Source: Marinobacter daqiaonensis (lineage in GTDB: Bacteria > Pseudomonadota > Gammaproteobacteria > Pseudomonadales > Oleiphilaceae). Taken from it: a stretch of DNA of 64,000 nucleotides. The position numbers and the translations under genes were made by a program. The stretch spans positions 2,515,272 to 2,579,271 of the forward strand of contig NZ_FOYW01000001.1 in NCBI RefSeq assembly GCF_900115285.1, in the 5' to 3' direction. A model generated the notes under the pieces. It did no database searches and was not told the origin of the DNA. It saw only the letters and a list, made by a program, of their open reading frames with translations. Shown here piece by piece: positions 35,775-45,040 of the stretch. Within the stretch, counting starts at the first letter, position 1, and each line of letters opens with the position of its first letter.

Positions 35775-35844
35775 CACTGCTCCTGTTTCACGAATGTCGG
35801 CGATAAAAAAGGCTAACGCCATATCACCCAATGGTCTGTTTGGT

Positions 35845-35860
35845 AACGTACCGACACGGT
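35845..35860. promoter_or_regulatory. shared 16-mer, copy 2
   Basis: AACGTACCGACACGGT between divergent hydrolase and FMN reductase genes. Here it sits in a CCGAC-ACG-GTCGG dyad (35851-35863), suggesting a repressor site. Confidence 0.45.
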
Positions 35861-35990
35861 CGGCTAAGGCGAGTCCAATCTGGAGAGTCGTGACCGCTGG
35901 TTCGACATCGCCAGGGTACGCGAGCTTTTTTTAGGCAATGAGCGGACAGCGAAACCCGAAGACGAGACCCTGTCAAACGGAGGAATACGG

Positions 35991-36737
35991 ATGGAATCGA
36001 ATGAAAAACAGACCACGCTTTGCGACCGGAACGAGACCGATTTTTCAGATCTCCGGGCCGTTTACGTCAATTGTACCCTGCAGCATCCCGACAAGCCGTC
36101 CCACACCGCCCTGCTGATGGGCGCATCCGCCGGGATCATGCGCCGGAACGGCGTTGTCGTCGATGACATACGCGCCACCGCCCATCGCATCGCTTTCGGC
36201 GTACAGCCCGACATGCGCGAGCATGGCTGTGAGCATGACGACTGGCCCGACCTGTGGCAGCGGATCGAGGCCGCCGATATTCTGGTGATTGGCTCGCCGA
36301 TCTGGCTGGGCGAGCAATCCTCGGTCTGCCGTCTGGTGATTGAACGCCTGTACGCCATGTCGGGGCTTCTGAACGACAAGGGACAGTCCCTCTTTTACGG
36401 CAGGGTCGGGGGCGTTGTGGTCACCGGCAATGAGGATGGCGCCAAGCATGTTGCAATGAATGTGCTCTATTCGCTCTCGCACCTGGGCTACATGATCCCG
36501 CCGCAAGCCGACTGCGGCTGGCTTGGCGAGGCTGGCCCGGGCCCCGGCTATGGCGACGATGGCGCTGGCCTCGACAACGAATTCACGCAGCAGAATACGA
36601 CGGTCATGACCTGGAATCTCCTGCATGTGGCGCGGATGTTGAAGGACGCCGGAGGCCTCCCCAACCACGGCAATGATCGCAAAGCCTGGTCCGCCGGTTG
36701 CCGGTTCGATTACGAAAACCCCGAACGCCGAAGCTAA
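35991..36737 (+). CDS. NAD(P)H-dependent FMN reductase / flavodoxin-fold oxidoreductase
   Basis: 248 aa. Flavodoxin-like fold: VYVNCTLQHPDKPSHT (phosphate loop), ADILVIGSPIWLGEQSSVCR (FMN isoalloxazine loop), GGVVVTGNEDGAKHV. Longer than ~190-aa azoreductases because of N- and C-terminal extensions. Likely reduces quinones or other acceptors. Divergent from the hydrolase gene across the shared 16-mer. Confidence 0.84.
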   Translation: MESNEKQTTLCDRNETDFSDLRAVYVNCTLQHPDKPSHTALLMGASAGIMRRNGVVVDDIRATAHRIAFGVQPDMREHGCEHDDWPDLWQRIEAADILVIGSPIWLGEQSSVCRLVIERLYAMSGLLNDKGQSLFYGRVGGVVVTGNEDGAKHVAMNVLYSLSHLGYMIPPQADCGWLGEAGPGPGYGDDGAGLDNEFTQQNTTVMTWNLLHVARMLKDAGGLPNHGNDRKAWSAGCRFDYENPERRS

Positions 36738-36802
36738 AGTCGGGGCCAACATGGCGGAAACCGCCAGCGATTTTACAGTCAAGCGTCTGAAGGCCTGCCC
36801 GG

Positions 36803-37540
36803 TCAGAGCGGCTGTTTGGTAGGCCGGATGATGATCTCGTTGACATCGACCTCCGCCGGCTGTTCGATGGCGTAAGTAATCGCCCGCGCAATCGCATCGG
36901 CATCGATGGCGTTCTCGTACATCTCGTCCACACCTTTGGCAGTATCGGGGTCGCTGATTTTACTGGTCAGCTCAGTCGCTACGGCTCCCGGCGAGATATT
37001 GGTAGAGCGGATTTCGCCGTCACCTTCCTGGCGAAGGCCTTCAGAGATCGCCCTCACCGCATATTTGGTTGCAGAGTAGACTGCAGATGCGGGAAAGACC
37101 TTATGCCCAGCGACCGACGACAGATTGATGATGTGGCCAACATGCTGCTCGCGCATGGCGGGCAGCACCGCGGCGATGCCGTAGAGCACGCCCCTGATGT
37201 TGACGTCGATCATCTGGTCCCACTCGTCGACCTTGAGCTCATCAAGGGGCGACAGTGGCATCAGGCCGGCGTTATTGACCAGTACGTCGATGCGACCATA
37301 GGTTTCCTTCGCCACCCTGGCCAGCGACTCGAGCTGGGTGCGGTCAGTGACGTCTGTGACCTGGTAAATCGCTTCACCACCCTGCTCCGTGATCGCGTCA
37401 CGCAGCTCCACAAGGCGTTCCTCACGGCGGGCAGCAAGTACGAGCTTTGCCCCACCCTTGGCCAGCCGGTGGGCAGTGGCTTTGCCGAGGCCACTACTGG
37501 CACCGGTAATGATGACGACCTTGCCATTGATCTCTGACAT
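36803..37540 (-). CDS. SDR-family oxidoreductase (NADP-type, YdfG-like)
   Basis: 245 aa. Cofactor loop [26 protein letters not shown], catalytic Ser in NLSSVAG and [12 protein letters not shown] (Tyr-x3-Lys). Arg residues after the second strand (AARREERL) favour NADP. C-terminus [13 protein letters not shown] as in 3-hydroxy acid dehydrogenases (YdfG). Follows the aldehyde dehydrogenase on the same strand, so reductive and oxidative aldehyde/alcohol detoxification may be coupled. Confidence 0.88.
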   Translation of the reverse strand: MSEINGKVVIITGASSGLGKATAHRLAKGGAKLVLAARREERLVELRDAITEQGGEAIYQVTDVTDRTQLESLARVAKETYGRIDVLVNNAGLMPLSPLDELKVDEWDQMIDVNIRGVLYGIAAVLPAMREQHVGHIINLSSVAGHKVFPASAVYSATKYAVRAISEGLRQEGDGEIRSTNISPGAVATELTSKISDPDTAKGVDEMYENAIDADAIARAITYAIEQPAEVDVNEIIIRPTKQPL

Positions 37541-37621
37541 GGGTTTTCTCCTGTGAACATGGAATGTTGGGGGCTGCGGGTTAAGCGCTCCGAGCCGGGT
37601 GTGACCCCGACAAAAGGATGA

Positions 37622-38998
37622 TCACGGCAGGAAAATCGACTTTACGTTGACGAATTCCTTCATGCCAAAGCCGCCGTGTTCCCGTCCGTATCCGGAATTC
37701 TTGACCCCGCCAAAGGGCATATTCGGATCAGCGGCCCCGAACGAGTTGATGCGGATCATGCCCGTATCGAAGTAATCCCGGGCCAGGTTCACGGCACGTT
37801 CCTCGTCTTTGGAAAATATCCCTCCGCCCAGACCATAACGGCTTTCATTAGCCAGGCGCATGGCGTCCTCGTCGTCCCGGGCACGGATGATCGACGCGAC
37901 AGGCCCGAAGATCTCATCGTCGTAGGCCGGCATTCCGGGCGCGAGCTCCGCCAGCACCGTGGAGGGATAGTAGGCGCCCGTGCGGTCAGGCACTTCACCA
38001 CCGCAGAGGATTTTTGCACCCTTGGCGACGCTGGCGTCCACCTGCTCCTTGACCGTGTCAAACTGGTCCTGGCTTGAAAGCGGGCCAAGCTGGGTATTCT
38101 TGTCTGTGGGATCGCCCATGGTGATGTTCTGCATCTGAGCGACGAAAGCTTCGACAAAAGCGTCATAGACCTTGTCGGTCACGATGAACCGCTTGGCGGA
38201 AATGCAGGTCTCTCCGTTGTTGTAAAGCCGCCCCATGACCGAAAATTTCACCGCGGTTTCAATGTCGGCGTCTTCCAGCACGAGGTAGGCGTCGTTCGAC
38301 CCCAGTTCGAGTACAGTCTTCTTCAGCGCCTTGGCGGCGACAGCGCCGACGTGCCGCCCGGCACCATCGCTGCCGGTCAGTGTGACACCACGAACCTTGG
38401 GATGGGCGATCAGCTTGTCGCTGGTGTCGTGGTCGATCACGATGACCTGAAACAGGTCCTCAGGCAGACCTGCTTCAATGCATAACTCCCGCAGCCGCAG
38501 GCCAGACCCCGTGCAGATGCTGGCGTGTTTCAGAACACAGCCGTTGCCTGCCATCAGATTTGCCGCCAGCACGCGAACCGGCTGGTAGATGGGGAAGTTC
38601 CAGGGCTGGATCGAATAGATGACGCCAATGGGCTGATAGCTGACAACGCCTCGCTTGCCGTTGAGACCCTGGGCACGTTCCTCATCGGCCAGCTCGCCGG
38701 GTCCGTTTTCAGCGGCGTAATCAAAGAGTGCCGCACAGAGCTCGACTTCACCCCGTCCGTCCTTCAGGAGCTTGCCGGTTTCATTGGTCATCAAGGCGGC
38801 CAGTTCATCGGCATTATCGCGCAACTTCTGCCCGATCTTCCTGAGATAGGGGGCCCGCTCCTGGTGGGTCAGTTCGCGCCATTCCAGGAACGCCCTGTGG
38901 CAGGCCTCGAGCCGCTCCGTGGCCTGCTTTTCCGTCATGACGTCGTAGCTTTGAATGGCTTTTTCCGTCGCGGGATTAAAGGTGGTGACTGTCGACAT
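37622..38998 (-). CDS. NAD(P)-dependent aldehyde dehydrogenase, succinate-semialdehyde type
   Basis: 458-aa ALDH. QPWNFPIYQPVR (cofactor and Asn), TLTGSDGAGRHVG, LELGSNDAYLVLEDAD (general-base Glu), NNGETCISAKRF (catalytic Cys), EIFGPVASI and the C-terminal MPFGGVKNSGYGREHGGFG. The short N-terminus (FNPATEKAIQSYD) matches GabD/Sad-like enzymes. Start 38998 has GGAGGGA ahead; the 49-residue upstream extension does not resemble the family. The SDR gene follows 80 bases later. Confidence 0.88.
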   Translation of the reverse strand: MSTVTTFNPATEKAIQSYDVMTEKQATERLEACHRAFLEWRELTHQERAPYLRKIGQKLRDNADELAALMTNETGKLLKDGRGEVELCAALFDYAAENGPGELADEERAQGLNGKRGVVSYQPIGVIYSIQPWNFPIYQPVRVLAANLMAGNGCVLKHASICTGSGLRLRELCIEAGLPEDLFQVIVIDHDTSDKLIAHPKVRGVTLTGSDGAGRHVGAVAAKALKKTVLELGSNDAYLVLEDADIETAVKFSVMGRLYNNGETCISAKRFIVTDKVYDAFVEAFVAQMQNITMGDPTDKNTQLGPLSSQDQFDTVKEQVDASVAKGAKILCGGEVPDRTGAYYPSTVLAELAPGMPAYDDEIFGPVASIIRARDDEDAMRLANESRYGLGGGIFSKDEERAVNLARDYFDTGMIRINSFGAADPNMPFGGVKNSGYGREHGGFGMKEFVNVKSIFLP

Positions 38999-39344
38999 GG
39001 TCGTTCCCTCCGGATCTGATAGGTGAATGCAGGGCGATGCCATGCATTTCTTTCCCACGTTGACGCTGGTGCTGTTGGTGGCCGTCGTTGAGGGCAGAGG
39101 AACGATTTTCACACCCTTGGCAGGGTCTGTCTGTTCGATAACCAACGCATGGGTGGCGATTGTTATTCTTTAAGCGGTCCATCTTCGCTTTCCACAAAGC
39201 CGTAGCCCGGCTGTCCGGGCGCTCAACTTCGCTGTACGTCCTCATCGACTCGCTCACGGAAAATCTGTTTACCGGCTCTGCATTGACCGCTAACGGGCAA
39301 ATCCCGCAGACTTCAAGGTAATCAGAGTCAGGAACTCGAGCTCT
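38999..39344. other. intergenic region, ALDH / 2OG oxygenase
   Basis: 346 bases between divergent genes. Only a small perfect hairpin (GCCCGG-CTGT-CCGGGC, 39205-39220) stands out. No promoter pair or ORF with a ribosome-binding site could be supported. Confidence 0.4.
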
Positions 39345-39647
39345 ATGCCAGCGAAAGTAAAAACCCGCGTTCTCTTCCGGTCCAGGTACCTGAACACCTA
39401 CCTCGTGCGTTACCCGGAAGGCCACAAAGTGGTGCCTCATCTGGATATGATTGCCGAAGGCCGCCTGTACAAACTCAATTGCCTTCTGATCAAGCCCCGA
39501 TCAGGCGGCGAGTTCGCCTGTGAGAAAAATATCTTCAACCTTTTCGGGCGGCTGATCCTGTTTCGGCCTGACCTCTACCAGCACCAGGTTTCGAGGATTG
39601 AGCGGGGGACCCGGTGGTTACTCAGTTTTGCTCTGACCACACCCTGA
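39345..39647 (+). CDS. minimal 2OG-Fe(II) oxygenase fold protein
   Basis: 100 aa holding just the double-stranded beta-helix core: HxD at His32/Asp34 (VVPHLD), distal His80 (LYQHQVSRI) and Arg90 (RGTRWLLSF), the ligands for Fe(II) and 2-oxoglutarate. Hydroxylase-type enzyme of unknown target; the family usually has 150-250 aa, so this may be a pared-down or N-truncated member. No clear ribosome-binding site before ATG 39345. Confidence 0.65.
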   Translation: MPAKVKTRVLFRSRYLNTYLVRYPEGHKVVPHLDMIAEGRLYKLNCLLIKPRSGGEFACEKNIFNLFGRLILFRPDLYQHQVSRIERGTRWLLSFALTTP

Positions 39648-39699
39648 GGCGACGGAGCGACTTGCGCCGGCGGGCAGGTTGAGGTTGAACGCTGCCGAG

Positions 39700-40024
39700 T
39701 TAAAGATACCGGCTGGACCAGGCTACCAGCATATTCGCAACGTATTCCGAATCCGCTGCCTGCGAGAGCAGGTGGTCGGCATTGTCCAGAGAGATGAAGC
39801 TCTTGGGATGCCTGGCGGCCTGATAGATTGCGGCCGCCTCCCCTATGTCCACGACCTGATCGACAGGCGAGTGGAAAATGATCAGTGCCTTGCGCAGCTT
39901 GCCAATATGATCCGGTGTGTTCCAGCGCTCCAGGTCCTCAAGCATTTGTGATTTCACATTGAACCGACGACCGGCCAGGGTTACTTCCGCCTCGCCGGCC
40001 CTGCTTGGAGCAGCAAGGGGCAGA
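39700..40024 (-). pseudogene. remnant of alpha/beta hydrolase-OsmC fusion
   Basis: An open stretch (GEAEVTLAGRRFNVKSQMLE ... HSPVDQVVDIGEAAAIYQAA ... DNADHLL) gives the C-terminal part of the hydrolase half of the bifunctional alpha/beta hydrolase/OsmC family, including the HSPVD acid and ADHLL His regions. The N-terminal half with the nucleophile is missing (in-frame stop upstream near 40025), and the OsmC half is cut by TAA after SSRYL. The ATG at 39957 is internal to the family alignment. Confidence 0.62.
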
Positions 40025-40099
40025 AACCGAAGCCATTACCGGACACCCGTTCGCTACGTCGACCGCCTGGAACGGATGCCAAGGGATGCGCTGAACCTG

Positions 40100-40798
40100 C
40101 TACCAGTTTTCTCCGAAGGGCCGGATGTCCAGCTCGAAGGTCCAGGCGGAGGAGTGCTGCTGGCACAGGTGCCAGATGGCATCGGCCACGGCGTCCGGTT
40201 TCACGAAGAAGTCGTCGTCCTTGTCCGGCAGCATTTCCCGGGTGCGGGGCAGATCCACCACGCCATCGATGATGACGTTGGCCACATGGATGCCCTCCGG
40301 CCCCAGCTGGCGGGCCAGTGACTGGGCCAGGCTCCGCTGGGCGGCCTTGGCGGACGCGAACGGGGCAGTATTGGCCCGGCCACGGGTCGCCGCGGAGGCG
40401 CTGGTCACCATAATGGCGGCCTGGTTGTGCTTTCTCAGTTGGGGCAGTACCGCCTTGGTGGCGGCTGCCAGGCCGAGAACGTTGACTCGCCAGTTCGCTT
40501 CGAAATCCTCCAGACTGGCGTCTTCCACGTTTTTGAAAACGCCGCCGCCGGCGTTGTAGATCAGCACCGAGACCGGCCCCAGCTGTTCCCGGATGTCCCG
40601 GAACGTTGAATCGATCTGCGTCGGGTCGGTCGCATCGCACGGAAACGCATGGGTGCCCGTTATGTCCTTCTCGAGTGACGACAGGTAATCCCGGCTGCGG
40701 GCCACCATGGCCACCTGATAGCCTTCGGCGCTGAAGCGCCGCACCAGGGCCTCGCCATTGCCTTCGCCCACACCAATTACCACGCAAACCTTGCTCAT
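40100..40798 (-). CDS. SDR-family protein with Phe in place of catalytic Tyr
   Basis: 232 aa. VVIGVGEGNGEALVRRF (nucleotide loop), YNAGGG, catalytic Ser region MVTSASA, then PFASAKAAQ where the SDR Tyr is Phe147 while Lys151 remains. Such FxxxK SDRs exist as a subgroup but may have altered or no classical dehydrogenase activity. C-terminus WTFELDIRPFGENW. Promoter side faces the 40899 palindrome. Confidence 0.82.
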   Translation of the reverse strand: MSKVCVVIGVGEGNGEALVRRFSAEGYQVAMVARSRDYLSSLEKDITGTHAFPCDATDPTQIDSTFRDIREQLGPVSVLIYNAGGGVFKNVEDASLEDFEANWRVNVLGLAAATKAVLPQLRKHNQAAIMVTSASAATRGRANTAPFASAKAAQRSLAQSLARQLGPEGIHVANVIIDGVVDLPRTREMLPDKDDDFFVKPDAVADAIWHLCQQHSSAWTFELDIRPFGENW

Positions 40799-41288
40799 CG
40801 GATGCCTCCTGCCGGTTAAAGACGGCTGTTATGGCTGTGCACTCGTCCCTAAGGTCTAGTTCTCCCGCTCTGATTTGACAACTTGAGCCAGGACTTCTGA
40901 TGTAAGGTTAATTGTTACATCCTCAACAAGCGACTTGGGGGAACGGCCGTTACGGTGCATGTCGATGGGATTCGCTGATGAAGGTTTAGATCATTGCTTT
41001 TGGTGTGCCGTCGCCAATGCCGGTTCGCTTACTTTCTGGCCGGGCTTCTGGTAAGCTTCGCGCCCCTTTTTCGCAGTCAACTGACTTTTATCAACGGAAC
41101 CAAGCTGCTCACCGTGACGATCACTCCACCCTAGTATTCCGATCCCCCCTTCCTGCCGGCCTGGACCGACATGCCGCGATGCTCCGCCGTGCCCCGACGA
41201 CGGACGATAGCCGTGACTCGTCCGCCCACTATGTCTGCTCTGCCGGCCTTCCGATTTTTACGTTGTAACGCATGGATACCCGAAACCT
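40799..41288. other. intergenic region, SDR / SulP
   Basis: 490 bases between divergent genes. Contains the palindrome at 40899-40921 and a TTGACA at 40875-40880. The rest (40990-41288) shows no ORF with a ribosome-binding site; the SulP start itself has a weak one. Confidence 0.4.
40899..40921. promoter_or_regulatory. operator-like palindrome GATGTAA-N9-TTACATC
   Basis: Perfect 7-bp arms (40899-40905, 40915-40921) around an AT-rich 9-base spacer in the SDR/SulP divergent region, about 100 bases upstream of the SDR start. Confidence 0.4.
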
Positions 41289-42776
41289 ATGGTGACTTCT
41301 CTGAAAGCCAACTGGCTCTCCAACATTCGTGGCGATGTGCTCGCCGGTATTGTCGTGGCCCTGGCCCTGATCCCGGAGGCCATTGCGTTCTCCATTATTG
41401 CCGGTGTCGACCCCAAGGTGGGGCTTTACGCGTCCTTCTGCATCGCCGTGATCATTGCCTTCGTGGGCGGCCGCCCCGGCATGATCTCCGCCGCCACAGG
41501 CGCCATGGCCCTGCTGATGGTGACCCTGGTGAAGGATCACGGCCTGGAATACCTGCTGGCCGCAACGCTGCTGACCGGTGTGTTGCAGATAGTGGCCGGC
41601 TACCTGAAGCTGGGTGGCCTGATGCGTTTTGTGTCCCGTTCGGTGGTTACCGGTTTTGTCAACGCCCTGGCGATTCTGATCTTCATGGCGCAGTTGCCGG
41701 AACTGACCAACGTCACCTGGCATGTGTACGCCATGACCGCCACAGGCCTGGGCATCATTTACCTGTTCCCGCTACTGCCGAAAATCGGCAGGCTGATTCC
41801 CTCGCCCCTGGTGTGCATTGTCGTTCTGACCGCCGTGGCCATGATTCTCGGGCTCGACATTCGCACCGTTGGCGACATGGGGGATCTGCCGGACACTCTG
41901 CCCATCTTCCTGTGGCCGGACGTGCCCCTGAACCTGGAAACCCTGATGATCATCCTGCCCTACTCCGTGGGTCTGGCGGTGGTGGGCCTGCTGGAGTCCA
42001 TGATGACCGCCACCATCGTGGACGACCTGACCGATACCACTTCGGACCGTAACCGCGAGTGCCGGGGGCAGGGCATTGCCAATATCGGTTCCGGCCTGCT
42101 GGGGGGTATGGCGGGCTGCGCCATGATCGGCCAGTCCATCATCAACGTTAAATCCGGGGGCCGGACACGACTGTCGACCCTGACAGCCGGTGTGTTTCTG
42201 CTGATCATGGTGCTGGTACTGGACCAGTGGCTGGTACAGATACCCATGGCCGCCCTGGTGGCAGTCATGATCATGGTGTCTATCGGTACCTTCAGCTGGG
42301 GGTCCATCAGGGACCTCAAGGATCATCCCCTGTCCACGAACATCGTGATGGTGGTGACTGTGGTGGTGGTTGTCGCCACCCACAACCTGGCGTTTGGCGT
42401 ATTGGCGGGCGTCCTGCTGGCGGCCCTGTTCTTTGCCAACAAGGTGGGCCACTACATGGCGGTCACCTCCGAATATGAAGAAGACACCGACACCCGCACC
42501 TACCGCGTGGTGGGTCAGGTTTTCTTCAGTTCGTCGGAAAAATTCACGGAATCCTTTGACTTCAAGGAAGCGCTGGATAAGGTGGTTATTGACCTGAGCC
42601 GGGCCCATTTCTGGGACATCACGGCCGTGGCGGCACTGGATAAGGCGGTGATCAAGTTCCGTCGTGAGGGCGCCGAGGTGGAAGTGATCGGACTGAACGA
42701 GGCGAGCGCCACCATCGTAGACAGGTTTGGCGTGCACGATAAGCCGGACGCCGTTGACCAGTTGATGGGGCACTGA
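41289..42776 (+). CDS. SulP family anion transporter with STAS domain
   Basis: 495 aa. SulP core [20 protein letters not shown] and [20 protein letters not shown], about 11-14 helices to ~residue 385, then a STAS domain (~395-490: [35 protein letters not shown]). May carry sulfate, bicarbonate or another anion, coupled to Na+ or H+. The USP gene starts 1 base after the stop, so co-translation is likely; SulP-USP pairs are seen in other bacteria. Confidence 0.9.
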   Translation: MVTSLKANWLSNIRGDVLAGIVVALALIPEAIAFSIIAGVDPKVGLYASFCIAVIIAFVGGRPGMISAATGAMALLMVTLVKDHGLEYLLAATLLTGVLQIVAGYLKLGGLMRFVSRSVVTGFVNALAILIFMAQLPELTNVTWHVYAMTATGLGIIYLFPLLPKIGRLIPSPLVCIVVLTAVAMILGLDIRTVGDMGDLPDTLPIFLWPDVPLNLETLMIILPYSVGLAVVGLLESMMTATIVDDLTDTTSDRNRECRGQGIANIGSGLLGGMAGCAMIGQSIINVKSGGRTRLSTLTAGVFLLIMVLVLDQWLVQIPMAALVAVMIMVSIGTFSWGSIRDLKDHPLSTNIVMVVTVVVVVATHNLAFGVLAGVLLAALFFANKVGHYMAVTSEYEEDTDTRTYRVVGQVFFSSSEKFTESFDFKEALDKVVIDLSRAHFWDITAVAALDKAVIKFRREGAEVEVIGLNEASATIVDRFGVHDKPDAVDQLMGH

Positions 42777-42777
42777 A

Positions 42778-43704
42778 ATGACCACAGCTGGCGAAAACCC
42801 GGTCAACCCCGATCCTCCAGATAAACATAACAGACTGGAAAGCGAGACTGACATGTTACACGTAGTGGCCTGTATCGATGGTTCCCGTGCGGCTCCCGCG
42901 GTTTGTGACTACAGTGCCTGGGCAAGCCAGCACATGGACACCCCCATGATGCTGTTGCATGTATTGGATGAGGATCGCTATCCGGTGGCTCCGGACCTGG
43001 CGGGCAATATCGGTCTGGGCAGTCGCGAGCACCTGCTGGAAGAGCTGGCTCACCTTGACGAAAAACGCAGCAGGCTGGCCCTTGAACACGGCCATCATAT
43101 GCTGGATGAAGCTGAACGGCGGGTCCGGGAGGCTGGTGTCGGCGAGGTGGTCAAGCGCCAGCGCCATGGCAGCCTTACGGAGTCGCTGCTGGCCCTGGAG
43201 GATCAGACCCGGTTGCTGGTGATGGGGCTTCACGGCGAAAGCAGTTCGGATCGCGACCTGCACATAGGCAGCCAGCTGGAGACCGCGATCAGGAGCCTGC
43301 ACCGGCCGATTCTGCTGGTGCCGGACGAGTTCAGCCAGCCCAGAAGCGCCATGCTGGCCTTCGATGGCAGTGCCACGGCCTTCAAGAGCGTGGAACTGCT
43401 GGCAGGGAGCCAGGTGCTTGCCGGCATGCCCCTACACATCGTGATGGTGGGTCCGGATACCGCCGATCGCTGGGAACAGTTGAAGAAGGCCGAAGCCATG
43501 CTGGCAGGGCTGGGAGTGGAAATCCAGCTGGCCATTCGTGCCGGGGAGGTGGAACCCACCCTTCATGCCTATCAGGCGGAACACGATATCGACATCCTGG
43601 TGATGGGGGCCTACGGCCATTCCCGTATCCGTCAGTTCCTGGTGGGCAGCACCACCACCACCATGTTGAGAACCGCGGAAAAACCGCTGGTTATATTGCG
43701 CTAG
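42778..43704 (+). CDS. tandem universal stress protein (two Usp domains)
   Basis: 308 aa with two Usp folds: HVVACIDGSRAAPAVCDYSA ... LLVMGLHGESSSD (~residues 27-180) and AMLAFDGSATAFKSVELL ... LVMGAYGHSRIRQFLVGSTT (~190-308). The second has the G-x2-G-x9-G(S/T) ATP-binding signature; the first is degenerate. Start could instead be ATG 42853 (MLHVV), since the first 25 residues are polar and non-conserved. Coupled to the SulP gene; likely regulates it or senses ATP/AMP. Confidence 0.86.
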   Translation: MTTAGENPVNPDPPDKHNRLESETDMLHVVACIDGSRAAPAVCDYSAWASQHMDTPMMLLHVLDEDRYPVAPDLAGNIGLGSREHLLEELAHLDEKRSRLALEHGHHMLDEAERRVREAGVGEVVKRQRHGSLTESLLALEDQTRLLVMGLHGESSSDRDLHIGSQLETAIRSLHRPILLVPDEFSQPRSAMLAFDGSATAFKSVELLAGSQVLAGMPLHIVMVGPDTADRWEQLKKAEAMLAGLGVEIQLAIRAGEVEPTLHAYQAEHDIDILVMGAYGHSRIRQFLVGSTTTTMLRTAEKPLVILR

Positions 43705-43936
43705 CCCGGAGGGAATCAGGCGCCGTGGCCGCCAGCAGCAGCGGCCAGTGCGGTCTCCCGGGGTGCGGCGCGCCGCTTTGTACAGAAATCAGACGGGAAA
43801 ACAAGACTGGTTCGCTTGCTTATAAAGTGAAATAATTTTCGTTCAGGGTCACTCCCTCCTGCTTTGCATTCTACAGGCCGCGCCACGGCGCGCCTTTCCA
43901 GGGAGTGGGTTTCGGTCGTTGTCAGGGATTCACATT

Positions 43937-45040
43937 ATGCGCACGTTTCGCCGTTTTCTGGTGGTCATTGTCATCCTGGGTCTGGTGCTCGGGGGTATCT
44001 TTGGCTACAAGTTCTACCAGTTCGGGCAGATGAAAGAGCAGATGTCCCAGCCCCAGCCTCCGGCAGAGGTTTCGGCCACCACCGCGACCCTTGAACAGTG
44101 GACCCCAAGCGTCAAGGCCGTGGGCAGCATTGAGGCGGTCAATGGCATTCGGGTCGCCAATGAGGTGCCGGGGGTGATCGAGCAGATCGAGTTCGAGTCC
44201 GGGGATACGGTGGAAACCGGTGACGTGCTGATCAGGCTCGATTCCGAAATCGATGAAGCCGCGCTTCGGACACGGCGGGCCGAGGCCCAGCTGGCTGCCC
44301 AGGAATTCAAGCGGGTGGAAGACCTGTTGCCACGGCGCGCGGTATCCCAGTCCCAGTTTGATGAGGCCAAGGCCAATTATGACGCCGCCCGGGCCCGGGT
44401 CAATGAAGCTGAAGCACAGCTGAACAAGAAGGTCATACGGGCACCCTTCGACGGCAACCTCGGGCTGCGGCTGGTGGATCAGGGAGAATACATCGCCACC
44501 GGCACGCCCATCGTCGAGATCAACATGCTCGACCCCATCTATCTGGACTACACCCTGTCCGAAAAAGAGCTGCCCCGGGTCGATATCGGTTATCAGGTAA
44601 CCACGACGGTGGCGGCAGTGCCGGGGGAGACCTTCACCGGCGAGGTGACCGCCATCAACACCTCGGTCAATCCCCAGAGCCGCACCGTTCGCGTCCGCGC
44701 CACGCTGCCCAATCCGGAAGGCAAGCTCCGCCCCGGCATGTTCTCCACGGTCATGACCCGGCAGCCGGACCAGCGGGACGTCCTGACCCTGCCCCGCACC
44801 GCCATCTCCTACAACACTTACGGCGACTACGTGTTTCTGATCGAAGAGAACGATGAGGGGCAGAAGACCGTGACGCGGCGCTCGGTCACCACCGGGGAGG
44901 TTCAGGGTGACCGGGTGGCTATTGTCAGCGGACTGGAGGAAGGCGACCGGGTGGTCTCCAAGGCGCTGTTGCGCCTGAGGGCGGGCCAGCGGGTGGAAAT
45001 CCAGCAATCCGATGATGAATCGGCGGAGGCGTCTGACTGA
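43937..45040 (+). CDS. RND efflux periplasmic adaptor (MexA/AcrA-like)
   Basis: 367-aa membrane-fusion protein. N-terminal anchor FLVVIVILGLVLGGIFGYKF, lipoyl halves (SVKAVGSIEAVNGIRVANEV; VIRAPFDGNLGLRLVDQGEY), alpha-hairpin (AAQEFKRVEDLLPRRAVSQ), beta-barrel GEVTAINTSVNPQSRTVRV. No lipobox Cys, so membrane-anchored. Its TGA overlaps the permease ATG (TGATG). ATG 43937 is used because upstream residues are not conserved. Confidence 0.88.
   Translation: MRTFRRFLVVIVILGLVLGGIFGYKFYQFGQMKEQMSQPQPPAEVSATTATLEQWTPSVKAVGSIEAVNGIRVANEVPGVIEQIEFESGDTVETGDVLIRLDSEIDEAALRTRRAEAQLAAQEFKRVEDLLPRRAVSQSQFDEAKANYDAARARVNEAEAQLNKKVIRAPFDGNLGLRLVDQGEYIATGTPIVEINMLDPIYLDYTLSEKELPRVDIGYQVTTTVAAVPGETFTGEVTAINTSVNPQSRTVRVRATLPNPEGKLRPGMFSTVMTRQPDQRDVLTLPRTAISYNTYGDYVFLIEENDEGQKTVTRRSVTTGEVQGDRVAIVSGLEEGDRVVSKALLRLRAGQRVEIQQSDDESAEASD

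Noticed and set aside
40100-40787. Minus-strand 268-codon frame overlapping the SDR (39981-40787)
   Set aside because: Shadow frame; the SDR frame has the nucleotide loop, NAG and Lys motifs.
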